Positions 35,001 through 47,964 of a stretch of DNA of 64,000 nucleotides are shown here, one piece after another. The stretch's first letter is position 1, and every line of letters starts with the position of its first letter. The notes beneath the pieces are model-generated. The model did no database searches. It was not told the origin of the DNA and saw nothing but the letters and a program-made list of their open reading frames with translations. Source of the DNA: Halocafeteria seosinensis (taxonomy: Eukaryota > Sar > Bigyra > Bicosoecida); the NCBI GenBank assembly GCA_001687465.1, contig LVLI01000305.1:62001-126000 (forward strand), written 5' to 3'. The position numbers and the translations under genes were made by a program.

Positions 35001-37976
35001 TTGACCACCATGGCTTGGCGAATAGTTGACAGGGATACATCCAAACTGCTTTCCTCGCATTGGACCATAAAGAGCGGTACTCTTACGTACCATAGCGCCA
35101 GCCAATTGAGGCAGCTGATATTCTGTATTGTCGCTGTTTGGATACACTGCTTACATGCACGTATGTAAAGATCATGTATCGTTTGAGAGACTTCTAGTGC
35201 CGCCTCCGCCACGGGTAATGCTCTGAGGGTGGTGAGAGCAGCCATACGCTGACTCTCTGTGAGAGGATTCCCATCGTCAATCGCAGTCGCCCGCAAGAGA
35301 ACCAGTGTCAGATGTCTCCATAAAGACCCTATTTCTCCATAGACTTTACATCGATTGGTAGTGATTCCATCAGATGCAGTCACATGCTCTCTTAATCCCG
35401 TCAAGCTGATTCTTACAGCATTCAAATGGGGAAGCAGTTCAACTCGGTTCTGAACATTATTAATGGCCTTTCCTGGGGACTCTACTGTGCAACCATGCGA
35501 ATATAACAATGGTAACGGTAAAGGAAGTCCTTCGGAAAGGCTGCCTCCGTTTCTGTGCACTTCCAGAAGCATCGACGCGAGTACAACTACTACCTTTTCT
35601 AACTCATCAGCGCAACAGTCCAAGGACGAAGCTCGCACCCTTCTGTCGATTTCTCCCGCGAAACACAGAGCTGGAGATGTTCGGGAATCTAATGACCATA
35701 ACAACGGTATAACAAAGTGTTTGGCTTGTACAGCGTTCGTCTGGTCAACATACGACGCAAAAAAAGTCCTCACTGTTTCCGGGTATATAGCAGAAAAACA
35801 CTGGTCACAGTAGAGGCACAACAAACCACATTCCATTAATCTGCCAGGTTCAACAGAAGCCTTGTTAGCATATGCAATCACTCTTTCCTTTACCTTGGTA
35901 AACGCATAATCAACAGTTTCTCTTACGGAGAACCCACAGTCTGCAATCCCGTCTGTCGGTTCTCTTGCAGCCTGAAGATGGTTTAGCTTGGTAATCATAC
36001 GCGTAAAAGATTCCCCTGCACTCGCGTCGTGGCCTGGAACAAGACTCGCCCAACGAATAGTCGGCACTACTTCATCGGGATTGCTGATAGATGAGCTTGA
36101 AGAGCTGGCAATCCCCTCAACCATAAAGTCCACTGCTTCTCGGAAAAGTGCGTGCATATCCGCGGCGAATGTGTTGTTTTCCTTTCTGCTCCTCAAAATC
36201 TTCATGGCAAGGGTGCATACTGTATCACACAAGGATAGCCACTCAGATTTGCTGGTAGAGGCAACCTTGAGCATATCTTTCATTACACGTTCACCAACTG
36301 TTAAACCTTGCAAATGCTTCGAACTAACGAGGAAAACATCTGCGGGTAACACAGTGTATAACAAAGGAACGTATTTTAGGAATTCCCGGTCTGCCATTTC
36401 TGATCTCAAAAAAGTCTTGAGAAATCCCGGGAAAAACTCAGTCGCCAATTTGTCGATCGAGTAGGTAGCCCACAATTCTTCCTGATCAACGTTCTGAAGA
36501 AACGATAGTAGTGCTTCCAAATAAGTTTTCAAGCTACCTTCTTGCAACTTGTTCACATTGAAGGCAATCTTCACCACATCTTTGATACACTCCTCCAGGA
36601 CAAAAGGCGTATGGACCGACACGATCTGAAGAAGCTCCAAGACGGCTACTTGCAGACGGGACGAGCCATCGAAGTATAAATGCAATGGAGACTTCTCGCT
36701 CGTAAATGTACTTAGCAGGGAATTATTGAGGCCGTCTGTATTATCTCCCGTTTGAGTATAACGCAATTGATCCTCCATGGGATACTCCTCGTCACTATCA
36801 CTGTCTTCTTCCGTCTCGGGAATCCGTTTTGGAGACTGCTGATACGATTCGGCTTCATCTGATTCAGCTGCTCTCTTAACTAAGTGCCCTAAGGAATGAA
36901 TGCCGCTTATGATACACCTTTCCCAGCAGTCGTACGCTTCATCTTCCTCTACGTTGTCTCTGCTAACCAATGAGTACTTATTCTCCGAGAATAGCGTTTG
37001 CAAAGTTGAGCAAAGTTCAGAAGCGGTGAGTTTTATCGCTGTATCTCTCTTTCTAGGCGAAAACACCCGCTCAAAAGACTCTTTCGCCAGCGAAGAAACC
37101 TCAGTGGTGGGATCATGCTGTGGCAGATATAATAAGGGGAGACAAATATTGTGCAGATGTTAGCCTTATGTCGATACAGTTAAGTACAAGTGCATACCAT
37201 AGCAATCCACCAATATGGCAGCAAGGAGGGGAGTTGGTCACTTGCTTCCCGTAAAAGTCGTTCAATCTGAGATTTCAGAATCCTTGCATTTCACCAAAAG
37301 TATTTTGTACCAACATGTGTCCCCAACTTACCAATATGCCTAAGAGCCTCGTTGCTTCGCTTCTTAATCGGCGATCGTTTTCGACGAGTAAGTGTGGGTA
37401 CCAATACGTGTAAGCGTCCAGTGTAGGCCTTAACTCGAGCAGACTCTTGTTTCTGCAGTGTTGTATCAATCCCACAACACTCTTCAATTTCGTATTAGTA
37501 TCCTTTTTGGACAATCCCTTAAAGGCAATTTGTAAATCAGGATCTTCGCCCCGAAATGTCACGTAGCTCTTGGGGAGGAAAGAACCTCCTTCCATGACTC
37601 GAGCAATCGCAGAGCTCTCGGTACCCTGTCCTTGCTGTTGCTGACGCTGCTTCTTCCCACCTCGCTTGTTACTACTCACACTACTACCGGAGAATCGTGC
37701 CGGCGGCAACGCTGGACAAATACCCCCCTGGGCTTCGGAAGCCCCCGAGGCTGGTGTTTCAATGAGATCTTCCGGGACCATGAAGAATGGTTCCATGTTC
37801 CTGTAGCGATCGAATCCCTCGAACCTAGCCCCGGCAGAAGAGACCGCCTGCTTGTGTGGAGGCTTCTTCTTGCCTGCCCCATGCTGTGGTGGCTTATTGT
37901 CCTTTGTCGTGTCCGCCTCATCTCCTTGAGTCTTCTTCTTTTTGTCCCTCTTTTTCTTGCCGTACATACGCTTCAT
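32054..37976 (-). CDS. LTN1: Listerin, ribosome-associated E3 ubiquitin ligase
   Basis: Listerin ubiquitinates nascent chains stalled on 60S subunits in ribosome quality control. Exons complement(32054..37117, 37198..37266, 37332..37976) give 1925 residues, a little longer than human LTN1 (about 1770). The N terminus is lysine-rich (YGKKKRDKKKK), then LQIAFKGLSKKDTNTKLKSV and YTYWYPHLLVENDRRLRSEA, the conserved listerin N-terminal block. A long helical HEAT-like middle follows. The C terminus is the variant RING: CPICYSVVHVSDHTLPKTKC, CHVCNSIFHATCVYKWF, SKCPMCR. The listerin hallmark is the position of this RING at the very end and the YSVVH pattern. The start could be 37976 or 37967. Exon 3 alone is 5.06 kb, the largest in the window. 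Confidence 0.95.
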
Positions 37977-39098
37977 GACCCTTTTCTCACGTTCACCGCA
38001 TGCGTGAATGAACAATGAAATATATACGTACTCTATCGGGTGTCCATTAATGGTAGAGAGAGAGTATAATCGACAATTCTAACGAGTCTTTTGCGTCTAG
38101 GCTGAGGGCTTGAGTCTGACTACAGGGTAGGGGCGCTTTTATATTGAGACTTAAAACCCTTGCTGTGTGAAAAGTATGAGTACATATTCTATACACGGTA
38201 GAGCTGCAGGAAAGCTGTAGGAAGGAGTGCAACCAACCCTTCCAAGCTACTTGACTTGGCGAGCATCTACCGGAATGGATGGCAGTCCGACCCCATACGC
38301 TGTACGAAGGATTGCCACCTCTGCACCGAGCGAGCCTCAAACGATCGAGAAAAGACACTGAGGTACATGTACGTAACCCATTTCACTTGAGTCACTTGAC
38401 TTCCAGTCTCAAGGTTCTTGGTGGATTCGACGACCCATCATATACAATATACAAACCGAGACTTATCCTTGCAACAAAGAATAATTTATTCAGAAAAAGC
38501 TTTTCTATTTTTTATCCAGTGTCCGACAACTCATGAAGATCTACGGATAAAACTGATTACACGTAAACACTCCCTAGACTCGAGCGGAGGCTCCAACCAA
38601 CGGTGGTGCAGTACATGAAGACCGCTTCATGGTGTGGAGTCCATCGTGGACTGAGTCGACAAAATTGAAGTCAATGACTTCTTAGTTCTATAGTGACTAC
38701 ACATTGACGAGCACAGAAAACAAAACGTACGTCTTTCACGTTTTGTCCCAGTCTTCTTCCTTACCGACGTATGCAGTTCGGACCCCATTCCTTTTTCGGT
38801 AAGTTGTTTGTACTGTACAAGTTGTACTGCGTGTTTGTACAACTTGTACACTGTATATCAAAATGAGAAGCTTCGGCAACGAGAATTTTGATGAACGGTT
38901 GGACTAGATTTGAAGGACATGATGCACTCGCTTGATGTTGTTACCTAGCAGTAGCCTTTGACGCTTCTTGCACGCTGCATGAGTGTTGACAACTTGACAG
39001 TCCCTTTCCTTAACCCTAACCAATGACGACAATGCTTGCTGTGTCGATCGCTCTTTTCTAACTTCTTTGTCTGCATCTAAGTCGAGACTGACACACGT
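37977..39098. other. Intergenic region
   Basis: These 1.1 kb lie upstream of LTN1 and downstream of the WD40 gene. Short open frames here lack splice-consistent extensions or recognisable motifs. I see nothing else. Confidence 0.4.
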
Positions 39099-40675
39099 CT
39101 ATTGGGTGGCGTATACGTCCCACAGGGCCAGAGAGCCCTCCTGGTCACATGATGCGAACAAAGCAGGGTGATCCACTTTAGTGACGGATTGGTCCCTGAG
39201 AACCCCTCGCTGTGTGCGGAAGTAGCGAATGAAGCGGACATCACCCACTGTCTCGCAATGGGTTGCATCAAGAACAGCGAGTTGCTTCAGACTCTTGCCA
39301 CTGAAGAGCCACAACTTATGATCCCACCCGCCACACACCAGTAGTTTCCCATCGCTCCTGCATGCAATAGAACCTATTCCCGTGGTTGGGAGAGAGATTT
39401 GCTTATGCAAACTGATACGAACACTGTTATCCTCGGAGGTGTCACTAACGGAGACCTTAAATCGATAGAGATTGGGACCTGCTTCCCCGCAGTACACAGA
39501 GGCACCCAAAGCACCCTCATGACTGTCAGGAATCGCGGTGACTGAAATAAGAGAACGGCTACTAATACGTTTCCGAACGGGCTTCCTGATCATTCTCCAA
39601 GCTGTGCAGGGCGATGCTTGCACAGCCAAGGTAAGACCAGATTTGCCTTCGGAAGTGAGCCCTGTCGACCAATTCTCCGTGCCAGAGTCTTTGTGAGCAG
39701 ATGGCGAAATAGGCAAAGAAACTTTACGCTGGTCAAATATCCCTACTTGAAGGAACCCGCCGTCATCTACAGAAATGATCATGAAGAGGGAGTTGATTTT
39801 CAACAAGGTGCACCCCATGCATGTTCCTTCTGACGCATCGGTATCTTCCGCCGTTCCCATGTTGAGGACATTCCGTGTTTTTATCGAAACAGTTTCCTCG
39901 TCGTTATTGGATCTCGTCACTTCCCATATACTTATTGTTCCTGTTTTTTCAGGAGGTGGTACACCAAACAGCCAACCTGATCCATTGTTATGCGCTAATA
40001 AGCTCATCTTTGAAAAAGTACCCGCACATGACGCCACTTCGGCTAAAGTATTGGGGACCCGTCCGGCTGTCTGTTCACTGTCAAAGCTCCAATCCCACAG
40101 TCGAACGAACCCATCACGTCCATGGCTGCAGTGGTCGGCTTAGCAGAGTGAGGTCTTAGATGGCTATAGAGAAAAGGCGTCCCACATTTTCTTACGTGAA
40201 TAGCACACCACCAGAATATTTGATGGAGATGATTCCACTAGAATGTCCTTTCCACTGTACCAGTAACTTCGCGTTATCGCCATTCCAAACAAAGATAGTT
40301 CCATCTCCAGCCCTGTCAACAGCATATACGAGACAGCATGATTATGTCGAAACACGCTTACATACGATCTACTCACCCGGCAAGAAGTACTACAGGGGCA
40401 TCTGGAGTCTCTTCTAGCTTCACGACCTCCACCGACTGTAGAGCATGTAGTCCTTTCTTCGCTAAATTTTCTTTGCTTTTAGACGCTCCGATGGGAGCTT
40501 CATTAGGCAAATACGGAGAATGGGCTGAAGCTGCTGCAGCGTTTGGAGATCTAAGCTGGCGTATGGGTGGACCCGGTACGTTTCGTTTGCTGCCTTCGGA
40601 TCCATTCTCAGCTTTCGGTGACCTCGATACCACGCGTTCCTCCCTTTTGCCCTGGTGGATTTGCCTATTATCCAT
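39099..40675 (-). CDS. WD40 protein related to GNB1L / ASTRA-associated Asa1
   Basis: Exons complement(39099..40125, 40196..40312, 40377..40675) give 480 residues. After a Ser/Ala/Pro-rich leader, WD repeats begin at VVLLAG and AGDGTIFVWNG (about 92-110). Later repeats include GRDGFVRLWDW, TGTISIWEV, ACRSDGKLLVCGGWDHKLWL and a final SCDQEGSLALWDVYATQ. The end of the chain, with a last blade closing at LWDVY directly before the C terminus, and the VCGGWDHKLWLFS blade before it match the layout of GNB1L (Asa1 in yeast), which helps PIKK-family kinases such as TOR mature with the TTT/ASTRA complex. WD40 proteins are easy to confuse, so the subfamily is moderately supported. The ATG at 40675 gives MDNRQIHQ; an upstream exon is possible. 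Confidence 0.65.
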
Positions 40676-41150
40676 CGCTCAAAGGACCAATGCTCTGCAA
40701 GGTCATCGAAGACTGCCCCACCTTCACAGGTCAATGCCTACCTACATGGGAACATCTATGGAGATATCCTTTCAGTTCGCGTTACTGCAAAGATGAACTC
40801 CACACATAGCCCGATGCGCAACAATTATGTCGCTTTATGCACTGTGAGGGCCTTACAGTGAGGCTAGCTTGGTCATTGATCAATCGAATGACATCGACGA
40901 ATGTATCGAAGCTGGCAACCGGGCAAACTTTTGTTGCACCTCAAACTTCAACCACAACCGCCGCAGAGCCGCTTGAAGTTTGTGCAGTTAGTTTGATTGG
41001 GAAGATTTGGTACGCGCTTCGAGCACGGTCAACGATTAAACACTCGTTACTTCTAAAATAGGGATCCTCAAACCCCCTCATTTTAGAATCTTTTAAAGTA
41101 TTTGTTCATCAGTCTTTGCTTGTTGAATTAATTCCCTTTTTCGAATCAAA
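40676..41150. other. Divergent intergenic region WD40 / alpha-tubulin
   Basis: These 475 bases lie between the WD40 start (minus) and the tubulin start (plus). They should hold the tubulin promoter. No exon is supported. Confidence 0.4.
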
Positions 41151-42838
<1,688 letters not shown>

Positions 42839-43578
42839 ACGATTCCATAATCGATTAGGTAATGTAGCAGCATTAGAAATACATTTTGCTCTACACCGAA
42901 GGTACAGTTTTAATTAATGAACCACACCAAAGAACATACTCGTTCTCCCCTCCGTGTTAGCGACGAGATTTTGAACATGTCCACGTGCATTAGTACTGAA
43001 TTAACTGCCCGAGCCACGACTGACACCGCCGGACTGGTAATTACTAATTACCCAACCCTCCCTGGTTTGAGTCACAACCGTAAGCATAATACTCAACAAG
43101 TTGCAGTACACTGAAAGAGACAGGATTGTGTGCACGAAGAGGTGACTCAAAGGTTGTCATTTCTTTATAGGCGGGTATTCGAAGGTGTTCTCTGTTCCAT
43201 TTAAACCTTCGCAAGGGTAGTGCTGTTGGGAAATCAGAGCGCCATTTTTCCGTTCACTGCAGTGCAACGATTGCCTACATTTTATCCCCACTGTTGAGTG
43301 AGACGTGTGAACAGTGTACACCCTGTTGACCTTTCGTTTGAAGAAATAAGATAAGAGACCGCAGAAGGTACGATGGCAGCGTTTTAAGTAGTGAGAATAG
43401 CGGCTCGGAGTGTTGGCCGTTGAGTTCAACTTCTAACCGCCCCAAGGACACATTCCGGCGGCAATGATTCCGCTTCCTGCTTCCTGAATTTTTAACTTTA
43501 TATTTTCGGGTGTTCGAAAATATCTGTCTGGTCTGATCATACGCCATTTTCTTTTTGATTTCACTCTGCAGAATCAGG
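42839..43578. other. Intergenic region upstream of the first P2X gene
   Basis: These 740 bases may include an untranslated or tiny first exon of the P2X gene: an acceptor ending TCTGCAG lies 7 bases before its first usable ATG, as in the second copy. I could not pin down the donor. Confidence 0.35.
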
Positions 43579-44884
43579 ATGCAGCACTGTGGAAAGACTG
43601 TTGCTGAGAAATCATGGGATCTCCTGATAACCTATACGACAGAGCGGGTGGTCCTCTACAAAGACGCGAGGATCGGCCTCCTTCATAAGGGTTGTATTGT
43701 GGCACTGGCGATCTACCTGATCTTCGAGATTCTATCCTCTCATGCATACATGCGAAAGGTGTCTCCACAAACTTCCGTTAACGCATGGATCGACGGAAAT
43801 AAGACGCTGAACCGCCTCAAGAACATTCGTGATGGGGTCGAGGCCGCACCTTCATATTGTGGCTCAGATGATACCGAATATACCTATGGGCCTGGATTCA
43901 CGTACTTTGACAACACGTGCGATGACTCAGCGGTCCTGGCTGAGATATTTCACAAGGGAAGTACTTCCGTCGCGTTTGTCTCGTATTATCAAGATACTCC
44001 ATTGGACCGAGTTGGAAAAGGGAGGCCAGTTAACGCCTTTATTCCGGCGATTGAAGATATTAACCTGTTTTTCAGCCACGGTTTCACAACAGCTCTGGGA
44101 ATAGGGGACGCTAATGTTGAGTCAAAGCTGCAATCAGATAACGGGAAACTGTCGAAGAAATTTGAGAATGGCGAACCAGTGCATATAAAACTATCTGAGC
44201 TATTGGAGATGGCAGGAATTGACTTTGATGCGCGCCATAAAGACAGTGGAGGTGCTCCTCCTACTCCTGGTACCAAGTGGCCAATCTATCGCATGACCGG
44301 AGTCGATATAACTGTTGGTAAGTTTGCTGGAATTTGGACTCTGTTACTCGATTTGGATGATTTCCCTGTCTCACAGAGATGAAGTATCAAAACTTCCGAA
44401 GTGACAGTGTATTTGATTTCTCCCACTTCTTGGATGCCAAGGTGTCGGCTACTCAGGGAGTGTGGAGCAGTCGAGGTCAGCAGCTCCACTCTAAATGGAA
44501 CGAGACCGAAGGACAATTGATTCCTTTTGAACGATACCCTCAGGTGATAGCTGTCCGCTTCAAAGCATCCGGTAAGTGCGAGAGTAGGCAAGGTGTGGGT
44601 TCCTCATGCAGCACTGTCGCACGTGTGCTGACGCAGGCGAGATCGGACGTCCGGATCCATTTACTGCGGTGATGAACATCGCTGTAGGCGCAGCCATTTT
44701 TGGTGTCGCCAAACATATTGTAGATACCGCTGGCAATTTTATCATCCGAGAGTTCTACGATAAGAAAAATCTGGACCATGGCGATTTCACGGTTATGGAC
44801 TATATGAAGAAACGGATGTGGGACGAAGATGACGAAAAGCTCAAGAGTAAACGCCAAATCCACTTTGAAGAAGACAAAGTTTAG
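43579..44884 (+). CDS. P2X-type ligand-gated ion channel, copy 1
   Basis: P2X receptors are trimeric cation channels opened by extracellular ATP; in some protists they sit on contractile-vacuole membranes. Exons 43579..44317, 44377..44571 and 44637..44884 give 393 residues. Before the first helix is TTERVVLYKDARIGLLHK, matching the family's cytosolic Y-x-T-x-K/R motif region. TM1 is about residues 37-54. The ectodomain contains NAFIPAIEDINLFFSHGF, ELLEMAGIDFDARHK and YRMTGVDITVEMKYQNF, the P2X pre-TM2 pattern. TM2 (about 318-336) follows AVRFKASGEIGRPDPF and has MNIAVGAAIFGVAKHIVD. The ectodomain has only two cysteines, against ten in animal P2X. The true start may lie in an upstream mini-exon. 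Confidence 0.85.
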
Positions 44885-45863
44885 TTGACGATTCTCCCTT
44901 TCAGACTGACTTTTGTGTACAGTACAAGTACAGTATCAGACGCTCGACTGCTCGCCGATGGTCTATCGTGATCGTTGCATCCCAGCATAACAGCATCGCA
45001 TATTTCTCGTGCTTCATACTGAAAAACTCCCACTTTCCACGGTGTTCTTACGCAAAAATACAACACGCCGTGGCGCCTTTTTTAGCTGGAATTAACTGCC
45101 ACTGTCGTAGTAACGGCGCAGTACTTCTGATTTTCGACACGCTTGGCCCCGTCCTGGACTCCTGCAGCTTCATCTTCACAAAGTCAGTAACTCGGCATGC
45201 ATTCCGAACTGCACCAATAAATTTATTGGAGAGGATCCTAGCATCAAGGACGGACCTGCTACTCTTTTTTGCGGCTTCTCAAAATAACGAACAGTGTTGT
45301 ATTGTGACCGCTCGAACCCCAGAACCCGCACAAGGTTCCAAGTTGGGTTTTTCACCCACTCTGCGGGTTGCTATTTCCAAGCACACCCTGTAGGTACGAG
45401 AAAGGAAAAGCAATCTCCCCATCAACCTGATATCTCATAACTGTGTCTTGCACTAGACAAAGCAGCGTGGTCCTGGACGAGGAGAAGGTCCCGTGCCGGG
45501 GTACTGTCCGGTGTGTCTGGGGTTTGCCATTGGTCGATTCCCAACGCAGCAACTAAGTTCCCTGTAAGGCCCCGGTGTGTCCGGGGTTTACCCCTGGTCG
45601 ATTCCCAACGCAGCAAATTAGCTCCCTGTGAGCCCCTCAAGGCCAGTGGGGGTTACGCATTGTTCTACCGAACAATGCATGGTTGGTGTTGGGAAATCTT
45701 GCAAACGTCAACCGAACTCATAAAGTGAATTTACAGCACTCTCCAAGTTGACAAGGAGTTAGCTTCGTCACAAAGTATCCAACCAGTGGTGTGCTGCGAG
45801 TGACCAACACCAAGCAGGGTGTTCTTGGTTCAACTGATCCAGTTTGGCGCGTGATATTCAACG
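44885..45863. other. Intergenic region between the two P2X genes
   Basis: These 979 bases separate the tandem copies. They contain a 64-bp tandem duplication (45508-45635). No gene is supported, and the region should hold the promoter of the second copy. Confidence 0.4.
45508..45635. repeat. 64-bp unit duplicated in tandem
   Basis: Two adjacent copies, 64 bases apart, share GGTCGATTCCCAACGCAGCA (at 45531 and 45595) and flanking GGTGTGTC and TCCCTGT. They differ at about ten positions, so the duplication is not very recent. The GGTCGATTCC core recalls a tRNA T-loop but lacks one base and a tRNA fold. Confidence 0.7.
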
Positions 45864-47517
45864 ATGTCGTAAGTGAGAGTATATGAATCCATGTGCACTT
45901 CATCCAAGAGCACTGCTGTAGGGGATGTGGAGTGGAAGTAGCGAAGTAGCGAACAGCTACAATCGTCAAGTTAGTACCCGGCGAAACCACGCTTCCCGGG
46001 GCACACGTAAGCGTCGTACAATACACCATACACGCATGTTGGTGGGAAGGGTATTTATCGCAGCAGTGTGAAGTTGCACTTTTTAGTTTTGGATTGTTTC
46101 TTGCAACATTTGACTAACGCGTTCGATGCGGAATGCAGAGGTAACGGAAGTGGATCTGGAAGTGGAAGCGGAGGCGGCGGCGCGATGGGATGGGGGTATT
46201 ACATTAAAGACACAGCGTGGGACCTCCTGATTACCTACACGACTGAACGGGTTGTTTTGTACAAAGACTGGCGTATCGGTGGTTTGCATAAAGCTTGCAT
46301 TGCGTGCCTCGCATGTTACCTGGTCTTCGAGATTCTTTCTTCCCACCAGTATATGCACAAGGTCTCTCCGGCGACATCTGTCAACGCTTGGGTTGCTGGA
46401 CAAGACTTTCTCAATGGACTGGAACGAATGGATCAAAACCGAATCGGACTGCCATGGTACTGCAACAATTCAGCCACGGAGTACAGGTACGGCCCTGTGT
46501 TCACTTACTTCGACAACCTTTGTGACACGAAGGCCGTACTGGGAGAAATCTTCCATAAGGAGAGCCAAGCTGTTGGGATCGTTACCTACTATCAGGATCA
46601 GCCTTTGAAGCGAGTTGGTAGAGGTGAACCGGTAAACAATTTTATTCCTGGAGTAGAAAATATTACTCTGTTTTTTAGCCATGGCTTTACTACTTCGATT
46701 GGTATAAGTGATGCGAACGTTCAAACGACGGTCCGTTCAGAAAAAGGCGACAAACCCAAAAATTTCGCAGAAGGGGAGCCAGTCAGCATTCAAATAGCTG
46801 AGTTGCTTGATATGGCTGGTATTGATTTGGATGAACGCCACATCGATTCGGGGGGTGAGCCACCGGAACATGGAAGAAAGTGGCCACTATTTCGCATGAC
46901 AGGAGTAGACATCACCGTTGGTAAGTGTCTTGACGTCACGAGTTGAGTAGTAGAGCGCCTGTTGGTATGTTTTCCTATATTAAAAGCAGAAATGCGATAC
47001 AAGAATTTCCGGAGCAGCAGCGTCTTCGACTTTTCCAATACTTTGGATGCGACTGTGACTGCGACGGAAGGTGTTTGGACTAGTCTTGGCCAAATAATGC
47101 ATTCGAAATGGGAAGGCAACTCTTCTGATGGGCAATTGATTCCTTACGAACGGTATCCGCAAGTTATTATGTTTAACTTCAAAGCATCAGGTACGCAATC
47201 TGTTCGTGTCTTATGCCTGGTAAACCCACTAAACCCTCCGGTTCTATCCAGGTGAAATTGGAACTCCGGATCCCTTTACGGCTATAATGAATATAGCTGT
47301 TGGTGCTGCAATTTTCGGGGTAGCTAAAACAATTGTTGACACGTCTGGGAATTTCTTGGTGAGACAATTCTACGATAAGAAGAACCTCGATCATGGAGAT
47401 TTCCTCACTGTACAAAAGATCAAGCAGAAGGTTTGGGATGAGGAAAACGAAAAAATGAAAAGTCAGAGGGCCTTGCAATTCGATGATGAAGACGAAAAGA
47501 GCCAAGCTGCTGCTTAA
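45864..47517 (+). CDS. P2X-type ligand-gated ion channel, copy 2
   Basis: This is a paralogue of the gene at 43579, on the same strand. Exons 45864..45868, 46139..46920, 46990..47190 and 47252..47517 give 417 residues. The first coding exon is only ATGTC, before GTAAGT. The N terminus then has a Gly/Ser run (GNGSGSGSGSGGGG) missing from copy 1, followed by DTAWDLLITYTTERVVLYKD. TM1 is about residues 62-78. The ectodomain has NNFIPGVENITLFFSHGF, ELLDMAGIDLDERH and FRMTGVDITVEMRYKNF. TM2 lies in MNIAVGAAIFGVAKTIVDTS. The three internal intron positions agree in place and phase with copy 1, so the duplication came after these introns. The tail is acidic. Only two ectodomain cysteines, in the same places as copy 1, suggest one disulphide. 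Confidence 0.87.
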
Positions 47518-47964
47518 GTGGGTGTCATATGGGTCTAGATCTAGAAATCAAGAACCCGGTGTCCGCACCAGTATTCGCCTAATAATTTCTACACCTCTTG
47601 TTCATAGTGGCTGGTTGCCCATACCTTCTGGTCTTATATGCTGACTGATCATCACCATACGTTCACCCTTATCAGTGACATCACTATTGAACTGACATGT
47701 CTCTTAACTGATCACAGCCAGTGCAGTTGGGAAGAATTCCTTAATCAGTGACATCGTAGCATTCGTGTGGTTGTCAAGTAGGCATCTTCATCACTTACTC
47801 CACATTCGTCCAACAGAAACCTTCAGAACTGTAGAGCCTCCATAAGGTAAATATTACACAGAATAATCACGAAATTTTACTAGCAGCAAAAGACGGAAGT
47901 TCCAACATACACCATTAAAAGAGGTCTATTTCCTAGTACGAAGATTGCCGTAGTCAAGTTCCAG
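47518..47964. other. Intergenic region
   Basis: These 447 bases lie between two convergent stop codons. TCAGTGACATC recurs at 47670 and 47742, and no gene is seen. Confidence 0.4.

Noticed and set aside
45531-45620. tRNA gene suggested by a T-loop-like GGTCGATTCC
   Set aside because: One T-loop base is missing, no cloverleaf forms, and the motif belongs to a 64-bp tandem repeat.
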